Shown here one piece after another: positions 30,815 to 40,146 of a stretch of DNA of 49,075 bases (positions within the stretch are counted from its first letter, which is position 1; every line of letters begins with the position of its first letter). This stretch comes from Acidobacteriota bacterium (lineage in GTDB: Bacteria; Acidobacteriota; Terriglobia; Acidiferrales; UBA7541): NCBI GenBank assembly GCA_003223295.1, contig QHYM01000143.1, positions 1 to 49,075 on the forward strand, written 5' to 3'. A program made the translations under genes and the position numbers. Below the pieces are notes generated by a model. The model was not told the DNA's origin, did not search any database, and saw only the letters and a program-made list of their open reading frames with translations.

Positions 30815-33800
30815 TCAAGAGTTGCGCTGAGAGGCGGAGGTGGCGGCAACTTCGATGATGGGATTGGGCAAAGTGTGCATGGTGCGCACAAAGACTTCCA
30901 CGATGGCGCCGTCAAACTGAGCGTTACCGCAGCGTTCCAGTTCGGCGAGCGCGTCAGGGGCGCTGCGCGCTTTTTTGTAGGTGCGGTCACTGGTAATGGT
31001 GTCGTAGGCGTCGGCAATGGCGATGATGCGCGCGCCGAGGGGAATGCCTTCGCCAGAAAGCGCATTGGGATAACCCGAGCCATCGAAAAACTCGTGGTGA
31101 TGCAAAACCATTTCGCGAATGCGGGCGAGCGGCGTAAGCGGGTCCAGAATCTTCGCGCCAAAGCTGACGTGGGACTTCATGGTCTCCCACTCTTCGGGAT
31201 TGAGCGGACCGTTCTTGTTGAGAATATTTTCCGGGATGCCGACTTTGCCGATGTCGTGGAGCACGGCGCCAAGACGAATCTCCTCAACTTCGGCGTCGCT
31301 CATTCCCATAGATTCGGCGATGAGGGCGGCGTAGGCAGCCACTTTCTGTGAGTGGCCCTGGGTGTAGTGATCCTTAGCGTCAATGGCGTAAGCCAGCGAA
31401 GTAACGGTATCGAGCACAGCCTGCGGGAGCGCGTGCGGACCGTCCGAGTGTGCCGCGAGGGATTTGCTGTTATCCGACTCCGTGGCGCTGAGCGATTCGG
31501 TGAATTGCCGCAAGCGCTGGTAGATTTCCTCAAAAGCTTCGGGACCGGTGGAGAAGAGACGCTTCAGGGTCACGCCTAAATAAGCTTCCAGGACATCGCG
31601 TTTCCATTTTTTGGCTTCGTTGGGATCGAAGTGATCTGCGGTGGAGACAGCGTTGCCACCTTGATGTTTCGAAAGATACATCGAAGCGTCGGCGACCTGG
31701 ATGAGCTCTTGCGGCGACGACCCGTGCAAGGGATAGCAGGCAATGCCAAAGCTGGCGCTGATATTTTTCTCGCGCAGGAGAGGATCGGAGGAAACCCAGC
31801 CGCGCAGTTTGCTGGCGAGTTGCCGCGCGTGCTCCATGGTAGTTTCTGGCATCAGAATGACAAATTCGTCGCCGCCGTAACGCGCAACGACGTCGGAACG
31901 GCGGCAATTGGTCTCCAGAATTTGCCCGACGCGCTGGAGAACGAGGTCGCCTTCGAGGTGGCCGTAGAAGTCGTTGACGAATTTGAAGCGGTCCAAATCC
32001 ATGAGCACCAGCGCGAAAGAGCGGCCCGCTCGCGTGGAGCGCTTCCATTCGGAAGACAGTGCTTCCATGAAGAAGCGGTGCGTCTTGACGCCGGTGAGGC
32101 CGTCGGTGATGGCCTGCTCCTGAGCCTTCTGGAAAGAAAGCGCATTGTGCAAGGCGCCGGCGATCAGGTCGGCGAGCGTGCGCAGCAGCAAAACTTCTTC
32201 TTCGGAAAAGTCCACTGGCGTAGACGATTCGATGTACAGAATGCCGTGGAGCTGCTCGGCGTAGAAAACCGGCAGCGCCATGGCCGCGATGGAATTAGGC
32301 AAGAGCGGCTTCAACGCGCTGTCAGCCGAAGAGCCTGCGCGATAGGCGGCCATGCGACCGTTGCGGGCGACCTGACCGACGAGTCCCGTTCCCAGGGGAA
32401 TGCGCTGGCCGAGCGTGCCGCGGCGCGTGCCGGCTTCGGCTTGAATGACGATTTCGCGCGTGGCGTAATCCAGAGAGCCAATGCCAATGTGGTCGTAAGT
32501 AAGGCCGGCCTCCAACTGCTCGGTGATTTTCGCCAGCATCTCGTCAGGATTCAGCGTGGCGATGGCGTTGCGCGAAATGGTGTTGAGCAGAGAGAGGTGG
32601 CGTGCCTTGGTGCGCTCTTCATGGAACAGCCGGGCATTTTCGATGGCGATACTGGCTTCGCTGGCAAGAACGCGGAGCAGCTCGAGATGGCCCTCGTCAA
32701 AGGTGCGCTCGTGATCGGAGAAAACGGCCATGGCGCCGATGGCATGGTCGTACGCCACCAAGGGCACGCCGCAGAAACAGCCTCCGGTGCGAATCGGTTC
32801 GAGGCCAAGTTTCTTGACCTCGGCGACGTAATTCTCGCGGATCAGGACGGGCTGGCGCGTTCGAATGAGGTACTCCGTGATGTGGTTTCCAGCAGGGCGG
32901 ATGCGTTTGGGCACACGATTGCCGCCGATGATTTCCAGCTCAAAACGAAGCTCGTTCCGGTAGGGATCCAGTTCGGCAATGTAAAAGTTTTCGACATCGA
33001 AGAGCCTGCGCAATTCTTCCCAGACTTTCTTGGTGAGCTCTTCCCTTTGCAGTGTGGAGCTGAGGACGCGGCCAATTTCGTTGAGTACGTGCAGCTCTTC
33101 GGAACGGCGCGAAGTTTGCTGGATCAAGTAGCTATTTTCGACGGCCATGCCGATTTGATGGCCCAGAGCAAGCAGGAGCCGCAGTTCCGCAGAAGTAAAG
33201 CGACGGTTGTCCGGACTACCGAGGAGCAAAACGCCAAAAGCCTGTTCTTTGGCTTGAAGACTGATGGCCACAACGCTCCGCAGCCCCTGAGCCAGAGCGA
33301 GTTCGCGGAAGCGGCGGATGGATCTCTCCTTTTCCAGAGCGGAGAGAGAATCGTCGCGAAGATCGCGAAATCCCAGCAAGCCGCCGAGGCGGGCCACCAG
33401 GCTGACGAGGTAATCATCCAAGCTTTCGTTCTGGGCGGCGCGACAGAATTCGTCGCTCAATCCAACGGCTACGACGGAGGTCGGACCCTGTGGATCGCCA
33501 TGATGGAGGAACAGTGCTCCAGCGGGAAGACGCACGACGCCGAGAACGCGGTCCAAAGCTTGCGAGAGCATGCGCTGGATTTCGCCGCCGACAAAACTCG
33601 AAGTGGCAAGATTGAGGTTGGACAGCGCCAGCATATTGCGCTCGATGCGGCGCTTCTCTTCTTCGTAGAGCGCCATGACCATGAGCATGGCGACAAAAGC
33701 GCAGGGGGCCGTGGCGACCACGCTCATGCTGGGGCCTTGAAGTTCGGGCGTGGCCTTCAGAAAATGAAGAGCAAGCCAAAGAATTCCCCAGGAAGCAAAA

Positions 33801-34252
33801 GAAAGGCCGAGAAGCCGGTCGGCCAGAGTTTCCTGGCGGCGGCTCTCCTGCCAGAAGATGGCGGCAACCCCGACGTACAGGAGCGAGGCTGGAATGACGG
33901 CAGAGACAGGGAATCGGTAGACGGCGTTAGCGCCCGCCCAAATTCCTAAAAGAATCGCAGCCAGGAGCGTAGGAATTTTCCAAGGCTTCCGCTGCGCATA
34001 AATTTGCGCGCCGAGGAAGAACAACAATGCGGCGAGCCCGAAGAGCCAGTGCGTCAGCGCGCTTTCCAAAGAACTGGAAACCGGCGCCGGGGTAAGGACT
34101 GGAGAGACGTAGTGAAGTCCAAAAACAAACCAGGCCGCGGTCCAGAGCAACAGATAATTCTGGCGCTTGATGCTGTAGATATACGTGAAAAAGCCCGCCA
34201 CAAGAAACGTGGCGATCAGCAGCGCGAAGGGAATGAAGCTCTGATGTATCAA
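30815..34252 (-). CDS. Membrane GAF-GGDEF-HD-GYP cyclic-di-GMP signalling protein
   Basis: This 1145-residue bifunctional protein is predicted both to make and to degrade c-di-GMP. The N terminus has about six transmembrane helices (residues 1-200). Three GAF-type sensor domains follow (about 215-375, 390-545, 560-700), then a GGDEF domain with ARYGGDEFVIL near residue 793 and an upstream RxxD inhibitory site (RRSD). The C-terminal HD-GYP domain has GHSQKVAAYAA near 960, LHDIGKVGIPE near 996 and HHHEFFDGSGYP near 1050, all intact. The start is a TTG at 34252. No other start gives the first helix. A hairpin lies just upstream. A PilZ effector is encoded at the end of the window. Confidence 0.93.
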   Translation of the reverse strand: MIHQSFIPFALLIATFLVAGFFTYIYSIKRQNYLLLWTAAWFVFGLHYVSPVLTPAPVSSSLESALTHWLFGLAALLFFLGAQIYAQRKPWKIPTLLAAILLGIWAGANAVYRFPVSAVIPASLLYVGVAAIFWQESRRQETLADRLLGLSFASWGILWLALHFLKATPELQGPSMSVVATAPCAFVAMLMVMALYEEEKRRIERNMLALSNLNLATSSFVGGEIQRMLSQALDRVLGVVRLPAGALFLHHGDPQGPTSVVAVGLSDEFCRAAQNESLDDYLVSLVARLGGLLGFRDLRDDSLSALEKERSIRRFRELALAQGLRSVVAISLQAKEQAFGVLLLGSPDNRRFTSAELRLLLALGHQIGMAVENSYLIQQTSRRSEELHVLNEIGRVLSSTLQREELTKKVWEELRRLFDVENFYIAELDPYRNELRFELEIIGGNRVPKRIRPAGNHITEYLIRTRQPVLIRENYVAEVKKLGLEPIRTGGCFCGVPLVAYDHAIGAMAVFSDHERTFDEGHLELLRVLASEASIAIENARLFHEERTKARHLSLLNTISRNAIATLNPDEMLAKITEQLEAGLTYDHIGIGSLDYATREIVIQAEAGTRRGTLGQRIPLGTGLVGQVARNGRMAAYRAGSSADSALKPLLPNSIAAMALPVFYAEQLHGILYIESSTPVDFSEEEVLLLRTLADLIAGALHNALSFQKAQEQAITDGLTGVKTHRFFMEALSSEWKRSTRAGRSFALVLMDLDRFKFVNDFYGHLEGDLVLQRVGQILETNCRRSDVVARYGGDEFVILMPETTMEHARQLASKLRGWVSSDPLLREKNISASFGIACYPLHGSSPQELIQVADASMYLSKHQGGNAVSTADHFDPNEAKKWKRDVLEAYLGVTLKRLFSTGPEAFEEIYQRLRQFTESLSATESDNSKSLAAHSDGPHALPQAVLDTVTSLAYAIDAKDHYTQGHSQKVAAYAALIAESMGMSDAEVEEIRLGAVLHDIGKVGIPENILNKNGPLNPEEWETMKSHVSFGAKILDPLTPLARIREMVLHHHEFFDGSGYPNALSGEGIPLGARIIAIADAYDTITSDRTYKKARSAPDALAELERCGNAQFDGAIVEVFVRTMHTLPNPIIEVAATSASQRNS

Positions 34253-34587
34253 GCCCAGTCAGTTCTCCGTCCGCCAGCGGACGGCCGCGCGCTTATCATC
34301 AAGGCGCGGTATTTCTTCGTGTTGTGACCTGCGGCGTGCCCCCACCAGCCACACTGAGAGGCAGTCGTGCGGCGACGCAGAAAGCCGCGCCCAGACACAA
34401 AACAAAGTATACAGATTATGGATTAGGGAATTTTGAAGAAGCAAGCGTACCTGTGTACTGGTTGCCAAAAAGACAGCATAGCCCGGGGTAACACATTCAA
34501 TACAAAGGAGCTAGGAAAAAATGAAGGTTTCATGAGCCAAGCCGTCGCCAGCGGCTGGGCGAATAGCCTTGGCCGGTTTTTTAGCGG
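34253..34587. promoter_or_regulatory. Intergenic region with leader hairpin and an orphan ribosome site
   Basis: This 335-base region lies between two minus-strand genes. A perfect 8-bp hairpin CCGTCCGC/GCGGACGG (34267-34284) sits beside the ribosome site (GGAGAA on the minus strand) of the GGDEF/HD-GYP gene and may limit its translation. Further on, the plus strand has a good Shine-Dalgarno (AAAGGAG, about 34504-34510) and ATG at 34521, but the frame stops after four codons, suggesting the start of a lost gene. No other feature was seen. Confidence 0.4.
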
Positions 34588-36234
34588 TTATTTGTGTGGT
34601 TCAACGATTTGCACGTGATGGTGATCGAGCAGGTCTCCGGTGGCGTGATCGACTTGCGCCACGGCCAACTGGAAATTCACCTGGGCTTGAATGAGATTCA
34701 GCTCGGCATTGGCAAGCTGGACTTGCGCGTCCAGAACGAAGAAAACCGGTTCGGCCCCCAGCTCGTACTTGCGTTCGTCGGCATGAAGAGTGTCGCGGGC
34801 AAGATCCGCAGCGACCTTTGCGGCTTCCATTGAAAGTTTGGCTTGCTCGAGAGCGTGCACGGCGTTGGTGACTTCGAGGGTGATGTTCTGGTTGGTGCGG
34901 CGTTCCTGATATTGGTCGCGGCTGCGGTTGATCAAGGCATCGGCGAGGTTGGCTTGGGCGGAGTGCCTCCTCACGGGGAGGCTGAGGGTGAGCGAGGCGC
35001 CATAGGTCGGATACGTGAAGTGGAAAGTCTGGCTGAAACTATCCCCGAAGCCCGTGCTGCTGGTTAGCTGCGGCGGAACCACATTGAGGTTGAACTGATT
35101 GCCGGCGACACCGTTGCCGGAATAGAACCCGGAGAGTTCGAGGTCGGGTTTTAGGTTGTTGTGCGCTAGGCGAACGCTGAGTTCATCGCTGGTAAGCTGT
35201 TCCCGAGCGGCTTCGAACTCCGGACGATTGCCGAGAGCGCGGGAGAGAGCGGCTGCAATGTCCAAGCTGGGCAAGTCACCGACGGGAGCGGGCTGATCGG
35301 TAAGGTCCAGATCCAGGGCTCGGATGGCTGGATCAAGGTCTGCGCCAATGTCGCGCCGAAAAATGTCGGCGTTCTGCTTGAGCGCGTATTCCGCTTGAAT
35401 GACACCGACGCGCCGCGAAGCCACTTGCGACTCCGAGCGATAAATGTCCAATGGAGGCAGCGCTCCCAGGCTTAGCGCTTTCTTGTCGTGGTCATAACTT
35501 TTTTGTGCTTCATCGAGCGACTTTCGCTGCACTTCAAGATTTTCCCGGGCAAGGATTACACTCCAATAATCTCCGACGACTTGCAGAATGATATTGCTTA
35601 CTTCAGCGGTGAAATTGGCGCGCGCCTGCTTGAGGTTGTTTTGTGCAATAAAAATGGGAGCTCGATTGGGAAAGAATCCGAAATTACGCAGCAGCGGCTG
35701 CGTCAACGTGAACTGCAGATTTGTGGAAAGGGAAGGGTTAACAAACTGGTTGCTGCTGTTGGTCGCTATTTTGCTGCCGCTCACGTTGGCCTGGAAGTTT
35801 GTGCCGGTCTGAAAAGTCTGTGCGTAACCAAGCCCGGCGGACTGCGAAAGCGTGTCGAGAATGGTTGCGCCCTGAGTCGTGCTGATGGCCGGAGCTTTTG
35901 CCCGGCCGTCGGAGAGGCTCGAAGTTGCCACGGGGTCGAAGGGGGAATGTGATCGCTGAAGATTATCGAGCGCCAAATCAATCTGGGAGCGATTGATGTG
36001 AATGTCCGTATTGTTGGCGAGAGCGAGGCGGATGCTGTCATCGAGAGCAAGGACGAGCTTGCCGTTCGCCACATGATCCTGCAGCCCCTCCGGGGCGGGC
36101 AACTGCGGCGCGGACTTCTGGCGGCTGTTGAATCCTAGCGACCTCTTCTGAGGCGCGTCGGATTGCGCGCTCGAAGAATCGACACACACGAGAGCAAAAA
36201 ATATCGCAGCAAGAAAAGAACACAGCCGTCGCAT
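34588..36234 (-). CDS. TolC-family outer-membrane efflux protein
   Basis: This 548-residue outer-membrane channel is the last gene of the efflux operon. It has a signal peptide (MRRLCSFLAAIFFALVCVDSSSAQ) and two repeated helical blocks typical of TolC: LDDSIRLALANNTDIHINRSQIDLALDN in the first and AAREQLTSDELSVRLAHNNLKPDLELSGFY in the second, with TLSLPVRRHSAQANLADALI near the barrel. The C terminus (LNLIQAQVNFQLAVAQVDHATGDLL) is also characteristic. It starts 40 bases after the permease stop and should connect the inner-membrane complex to the outside. The exported compound is unknown. Confidence 0.92.
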   Translation of the reverse strand: MRRLCSFLAAIFFALVCVDSSSAQSDAPQKRSLGFNSRQKSAPQLPAPEGLQDHVANGKLVLALDDSIRLALANNTDIHINRSQIDLALDNLQRSHSPFDPVATSSLSDGRAKAPAISTTQGATILDTLSQSAGLGYAQTFQTGTNFQANVSGSKIATNSSNQFVNPSLSTNLQFTLTQPLLRNFGFFPNRAPIFIAQNNLKQARANFTAEVSNIILQVVGDYWSVILARENLEVQRKSLDEAQKSYDHDKKALSLGALPPLDIYRSESQVASRRVGVIQAEYALKQNADIFRRDIGADLDPAIRALDLDLTDQPAPVGDLPSLDIAAALSRALGNRPEFEAAREQLTSDELSVRLAHNNLKPDLELSGFYSGNGVAGNQFNLNVVPPQLTSSTGFGDSFSQTFHFTYPTYGASLTLSLPVRRHSAQANLADALINRSRDQYQERRTNQNITLEVTNAVHALEQAKLSMEAAKVAADLARDTLHADERKYELGAEPVFFVLDAQVQLANAELNLIQAQVNFQLAVAQVDHATGDLLDHHHVQIVEPHK

Positions 36235-36274
36235 CGAGCACCCCCAGAGTGAATTGGTTCGAGCTGAGAAAACT

Positions 36275-37555
36275 TTATTCGTAACGAATTGCTTCCACGG
36301 GATCGAGCCGCGCGGCTTTGACGGCCGGGTAAGTGCCGAAGATCAAGCCCACGGAAATGGAAACCAGGAAGGCCAGCAGGATGGAGCTGATGGTCACGAT
36401 GGTGGACCATCCCGCCATCCAGGCAATCAACCGGGACATCACGAAGCCCATCACGACACCCAGGAAACCTCCGGCGAAGGAAATCAGCACCGCTTCGATC
36501 ACGAACTGGCGAACGATGTCCGAGCGCCGGGCGCCGATGGCGCGGCGCACACCGATTTCGCGCGTGCGTTCGAGAATGGCCGCCAGCATGATGTTCATGA
36601 TGCCGATCCCGCCAACCAGCAGCGAAATGGAAGCAATAGCCACCATGACGGTGTTGAAGAGCTGCTCGGTGCGCTTTTGCTGGGCGAGGAGTTCTGCGGG
36701 GACGATAACGCTGAAGTCGCCCGCGTTGTGATGCGAGGAATTCAGGATGCCGCGAACCACCTCGGCATCCGTGGTGCTGGTATCGGTGGAAGCGAGATGC
36801 AGGTACATGCCGTCGATCTCGTCTTTCATCTCGCTTTGCGAATCCTCGAGACGATAACGGACGGAATTCAGAGGCGCATAAATCAAATTGTTCATGTCTT
36901 CGGTGCGGACTCCGGAGACTTCACTTTGCGGAGCCATCTGCGGCGCCACAACGCCAATGACGTGGCACCACTGGTCATTCAATTTGATGTACTCGCCGAC
37001 GGCGGTAGAAGCGCCGAATAAGCTGTCTTTGGCGGCCGCTCCGAGGACGCAGACCGGCGCGGCAGCCGCACTGTCCGATTGGTCGAAGAAGCGGCCCTCC
37101 GTGACGCGCAAGTGGCTGATTTCGAGATAGCTGGGCTCGACGCCGTAAACGATCGGGGTGTCCTGCTGCGGCTTCGGCAAAAGCTTTCCCGGAGTAAAGC
37201 GCTTGCGCGGCGTACCGCTCTGAATATCGGGGACGTTTTGGCGGATGATTTGATAATCACTCAGCGTGAGTCCCGGCGAATCTTTCCGGACTTTCTGCAA
37301 CTCCTGGTAGTTATGGGCTTCCTTGGCTTCAACGATAAGGTTTCGGACGCCGAGTTGCTCGATAAAGGCCATCACTCTCTGCTGTGCTCCCGCGCCAATA
37401 GAGAGCATGGCTACGACGGCAGCGACGCCAAAAATCATTCCGAGCATGGTCAGCAATGAGCGCAGCTTGTGGGTGGTCAGGTTCTCGAAACCGAAAGCCA
37501 AGTCCGGGAGCCATTGCGCGAGCGACCTTGGTTCAGCCAGGGAACGAGTATTCAT
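36275..37555 (-). CDS. MacB-like ABC transporter permease (no ATPase domain)
   Basis: This 426-residue inner-membrane protein has one N-terminal helix (LLTMLGMIFGVAAVVAMLSIG), a MacB-type periplasmic core, and three C-terminal helices in the FtsX domain (ISLLVGGIGIMNIMLAAILE, then REIGVRRAIGARRSDIVRQF, ending AARLDPVEAIRYE). E. coli MacB carries its ATPase in the same polypeptide; here it is absent, and no ABC ATPase gene exists in the operon, so one must come from elsewhere. The start at 37555 (MNTRSLAEPRSLAQWLPDLA) is preferred; the frame is open to 37711 but that would run into the preceding adaptor gene. It lies 16 bases after the first adaptor. Confidence 0.9.
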   Translation of the reverse strand: MNTRSLAEPRSLAQWLPDLAFGFENLTTHKLRSLLTMLGMIFGVAAVVAMLSIGAGAQQRVMAFIEQLGVRNLIVEAKEAHNYQELQKVRKDSPGLTLSDYQIIRQNVPDIQSGTPRKRFTPGKLLPKPQQDTPIVYGVEPSYLEISHLRVTEGRFFDQSDSAAAAPVCVLGAAAKDSLFGASTAVGEYIKLNDQWCHVIGVVAPQMAPQSEVSGVRTEDMNNLIYAPLNSVRYRLEDSQSEMKDEIDGMYLHLASTDTSTTDAEVVRGILNSSHHNAGDFSVIVPAELLAQQKRTEQLFNTVMVAIASISLLVGGIGIMNIMLAAILERTREIGVRRAIGARRSDIVRQFVIEAVLISFAGGFLGVVMGFVMSRLIAWMAGWSTIVTISSILLAFLVSISVGLIFGTYPAVKAARLDPVEAIRYE

Positions 37556-37571
37556 GGTCGTGAGAGGCACC

Positions 37572-38879
37572 TCATTTTGTGCTTGGACCCAACGCAGGAG
37601 CGGCGCCGCTCTCCCTGGCTTTTTCTGAACCGCGGGCTTCCGGGTTGACCAACGCCACCACCGTGCCCGGTTGAATGCCCTCGATAATCGCGCGGCCTTC
37701 ACTGAGCGCACGCAGCTTCACTTCCTGGGCCTCGAAGCTGCGGTTGCGTTTGCAGTAGACAATCTTCTTGCCTTCGCGGTCGAAAACCGCTTCCCTGGGG
37801 ATCGATACGGCCCTGGAAAGCTGGTCGCCTCGGATGCTCAAGCGCGCGGCAAAGCCGGGGCGGAGGCGCGCGTCGTTCTTGTCGAAAAGAACGGTGAGAT
37901 CGAATTTGTGTCTCGCGTTGTCGTCCCAGAACTCATGCGAGGTCGCGCCGCCTACGGTTTCCACCTTGCCGCTGAAATTTTCGCCGGGAAGAGCGTAGAT
38001 CTGGATGTCCACGGACTGGCCTGGTTTGAGGTTGCTGTGATCCGTCTCCCCGACCTGCGCGTAAACCTCCAGACGGGAAACATCGATCACTTCCGCGATC
38101 GAACTCCCCGGATTCACCTGATCGCCGACGTGATAGTCAGGAAGGGTCATGCCCGTAAAGAAAAATCCGCCCGAGGCATCGCGGTTGCCATTGATGACGA
38201 CGAGGCCATCAATGGGCGCAGTGATCGTCATCTTTTTGATGTTCTCCTCGGCCTGGTTCATGGCCAGGAGCGCTTTGTGACGTTTCTCTTCGCTGATCGC
38301 CAGCGCAGCTTTGTTGGACGCGCTGTGCGAGCGAATGTCCTGTTCGAGCTGCGTCAGGGCACGCTTGGCTTCGTCCAGCGCAAGCAGATTCTTCTGCGCA
38401 TCAATTTTGCTGACCAGCTCGTTCTTGCTGACTTCCAGCTCCGCGCGCCGAACCGCGTACTTGGCTTTCAGCAGCGCAGTTTGGTCCTGAGCAGTTTGCA
38501 CGGCGGCGTCGGCCTTGGACTTGACGATTTCCTGCTCGGCTTGCAGAAGGTCGCTGCGGTTCTGGGCGAGATTGTATTCCTGCTCGCTGGGATCAAATTC
38601 GAGCACCACATCGCCCTTGTGAACCTGTGCTCCGAAGCGCGCCAGCTTGATGATTTGCAAAGTTCCGCCGGCAATGGGAGGCGCCGCAATCACTCTTGAT
38701 TCTTTGGTTCGTAAAGCGCCGGTGGTAAGGACTTTTAATTGAAGATCAGCTTCTTTCACCGTGGCGGTAGGAACGTCCAATTCGCCGGCCAGCGCGCTAG
38801 CCTGCCTGCAAGCGATGCTCGTGCCCGCGAAAATCAGGAGCACGAGAAAAGCGCCGGTTTGGGTGATGCCGCGGTTCAT
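37572..38879 (-). CDS. Periplasmic adaptor (HlyD/MacA family), third in operon
   Basis: This 435-residue membrane-fusion protein links the permease to the TolC channel. The N terminus is a signal with a possible lipobox (GTSIAC), so it may be a lipoprotein. The biotinyl-lipoyl halves are present (GGTLQIIKLARFGAQVHKGDVV and MTITAPIDGLVVING), separated by a long alpha-helical hairpin (about residues 105-215) rich in Ala, Lys and Glu. A beta-barrel domain follows (LEVYAQVGETDHSNLKPGQSV). It ends 16 bases before the permease start. It is the closest of the three adaptors to the permease, and so the most likely MacA equivalent. Confidence 0.9.
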   Translation of the reverse strand: MNRGITQTGAFLVLLIFAGTSIACRQASALAGELDVPTATVKEADLQLKVLTTGALRTKESRVIAAPPIAGGTLQIIKLARFGAQVHKGDVVLEFDPSEQEYNLAQNRSDLLQAEQEIVKSKADAAVQTAQDQTALLKAKYAVRRAELEVSKNELVSKIDAQKNLLALDEAKRALTQLEQDIRSHSASNKAALAISEEKRHKALLAMNQAEENIKKMTITAPIDGLVVINGNRDASGGFFFTGMTLPDYHVGDQVNPGSSIAEVIDVSRLEVYAQVGETDHSNLKPGQSVDIQIYALPGENFSGKVETVGGATSHEFWDDNARHKFDLTVLFDKNDARLRPGFAARLSIRGDQLSRAVSIPREAVFDREGKKIVYCKRNRSFEAQEVKLRALSEGRAIIEGIQPGTVVALVNPEARGSEKARESGAAPALGPSTK

Positions 38880-38889
38880 GTTGATCTTC

Positions 38890-40146
38890 TTAATGCGTCA
38901 GCGTTGGGTCTTTTAGAGCCACGCGTTCCCCTGGTTGGAGTCCTCTGGCCAGCAAAACTTCTTCCGTATTCCGCCGCGAAACGTCGACGGGAATTTCGTC
39001 AAATTTTGATCCCCGCCGAACATACGCGACCGTCCTGCCGGCTTTGCGAAACAGCGCCGTAGATGGAATCACGATCCCGTTGGGGATTTTGGCCACCGCC
39101 ACGCGCACAGTCGCACTCATCCCCGGAGTCAGGCGCGGGTCGCTTTCTGTAAGCGCGACATCGACCGAGAAATTGTGCGGAACGGGCCAACCCCCGTTGA
39201 AATCCAGGCTGGCCGTGGGACTGATGGCTTCGACGTGACCTTCCAGGCTGCGGTCCGGGACGGCCTCCACACGCACCATGACGCTCTGGCCGACCTTCAA
39301 TTGCCCGCGTTCCGCCTCTTCTACACGCGCGGAGATTTTCAGCGAAGTCGGGTCCGGCAGCTCGGCGATGGCTGCTCCCGGCCAGGCGCGGTCGCCCGGT
39401 TTGAAAGGGGTTGGCCCGCCTTGAGGTTGCCAGTGGTTCTGTAGCGCCACGACGCCATCCAGCGGAGCGAGCAAAGTAAGGGATGCCAGGCTACGTTCGT
39501 CCTGTTTCACCTGAAACTCGGCCTGGCTCAATTTTTCCTTCTTGCTGGCTAAATCCGCGGCGGCGGACGAGCGGTCGGCTTTGAGCTTGGCTTCCGCCGC
39601 CTTCAAGGTCTCTTCGGCATCCACAACTTTTAGCTTGGCTTGCTCGCCCTCAATGACAGAAAGAATTTCCTGTTTACTGGCGTCCATGCGCGCTTTCTCG
39701 GCGTCAAACTTGGCAGTCATGACGTCGGTGAGATCCTGCTCTTCCTTCAGGCGCGCCGCAGCTTGGGACTGTGAGATTTCCGCCTGGGCGGATTTAACGC
39801 TGGACTGGTCCTGCGCCAGCCTCTGCTTCATCGTGCTGGTATCGAACTGAACTAGCACGTCACCTTTTTTGACCTTGGCCGCGTTGGCCACCAGGTTGAC
39901 GATCTGCAAATCTCCCGCGCCATACGGCCCCGCGATGATCTTCGTACGGAGAGCCTTGAATTCGCCCTTAATTTCCAGCGTATCCACGAAATCCTTGCGC
40001 TTGACCTCGGCGGTTGGAAGCGCGGAAGCGGAACTCGTCAGCCGGAAAGCTCCGAAGCCGAGGCCGCCCAGAAACACGACGGCAGCGCCGGCGGCAGCCT
40101 TGTGCCGCAGCTTCCACGACAGGATTCCGCGAATCTTTGCCCACAT
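38890..40146 (-). CDS. Periplasmic adaptor (HlyD family), second in operon
   Basis: This 418-residue adaptor has an N-terminal anchor helix (AAAGAAVVFLGGLGFGAFRL), lipoyl halves (GDLQIVNLVANAAKVKKGDVLV and LTLLAPLDGVVALQNH), a long coiled-coil hairpin of Ala/Lys/Glu/Gln (about residues 105-210), and a beta-barrel (LKISARVEEAERGQLKVGQSV). The ATG at 40146 shares its A with the stop of the upstream adaptor (TGATG), so translation is coupled. An in-frame GTG one codon earlier is possible. The three adaptors are clearly related to each other but only loosely similar, which argues for old paralogues or for parts of a hetero-oligomeric ring rather than a recent duplication. Confidence 0.9.
   Translation of the reverse strand: MWAKIRGILSWKLRHKAAAGAAVVFLGGLGFGAFRLTSSASALPTAEVKRKDFVDTLEIKGEFKALRTKIIAGPYGAGDLQIVNLVANAAKVKKGDVLVQFDTSTMKQRLAQDQSSVKSAQAEISQSQAAARLKEEQDLTDVMTAKFDAEKARMDASKQEILSVIEGEQAKLKVVDAEETLKAAEAKLKADRSSAAADLASKKEKLSQAEFQVKQDERSLASLTLLAPLDGVVALQNHWQPQGGPTPFKPGDRAWPGAAIAELPDPTSLKISARVEEAERGQLKVGQSVMVRVEAVPDRSLEGHVEAISPTASLDFNGGWPVPHNFSVDVALTESDPRLTPGMSATVRVAVAKIPNGIVIPSTALFRKAGRTVAYVRRGSKFDEIPVDVSRRNTEEVLLARGLQPGERVALKDPTLTH

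Noticed and set aside
31631-33949. 772-codon plus-strand open frame
   Set aside because: It is antisense to the GAF/GGDEF/HD-GYP gene, whose motifs are unmistakable; the translation shows no family features.
34433-34618. 61-codon plus-strand frame with three Cys
   Set aside because: The start has no ribosome site, and the frame overlaps the end of the TolC-like gene with no recognisable pattern.
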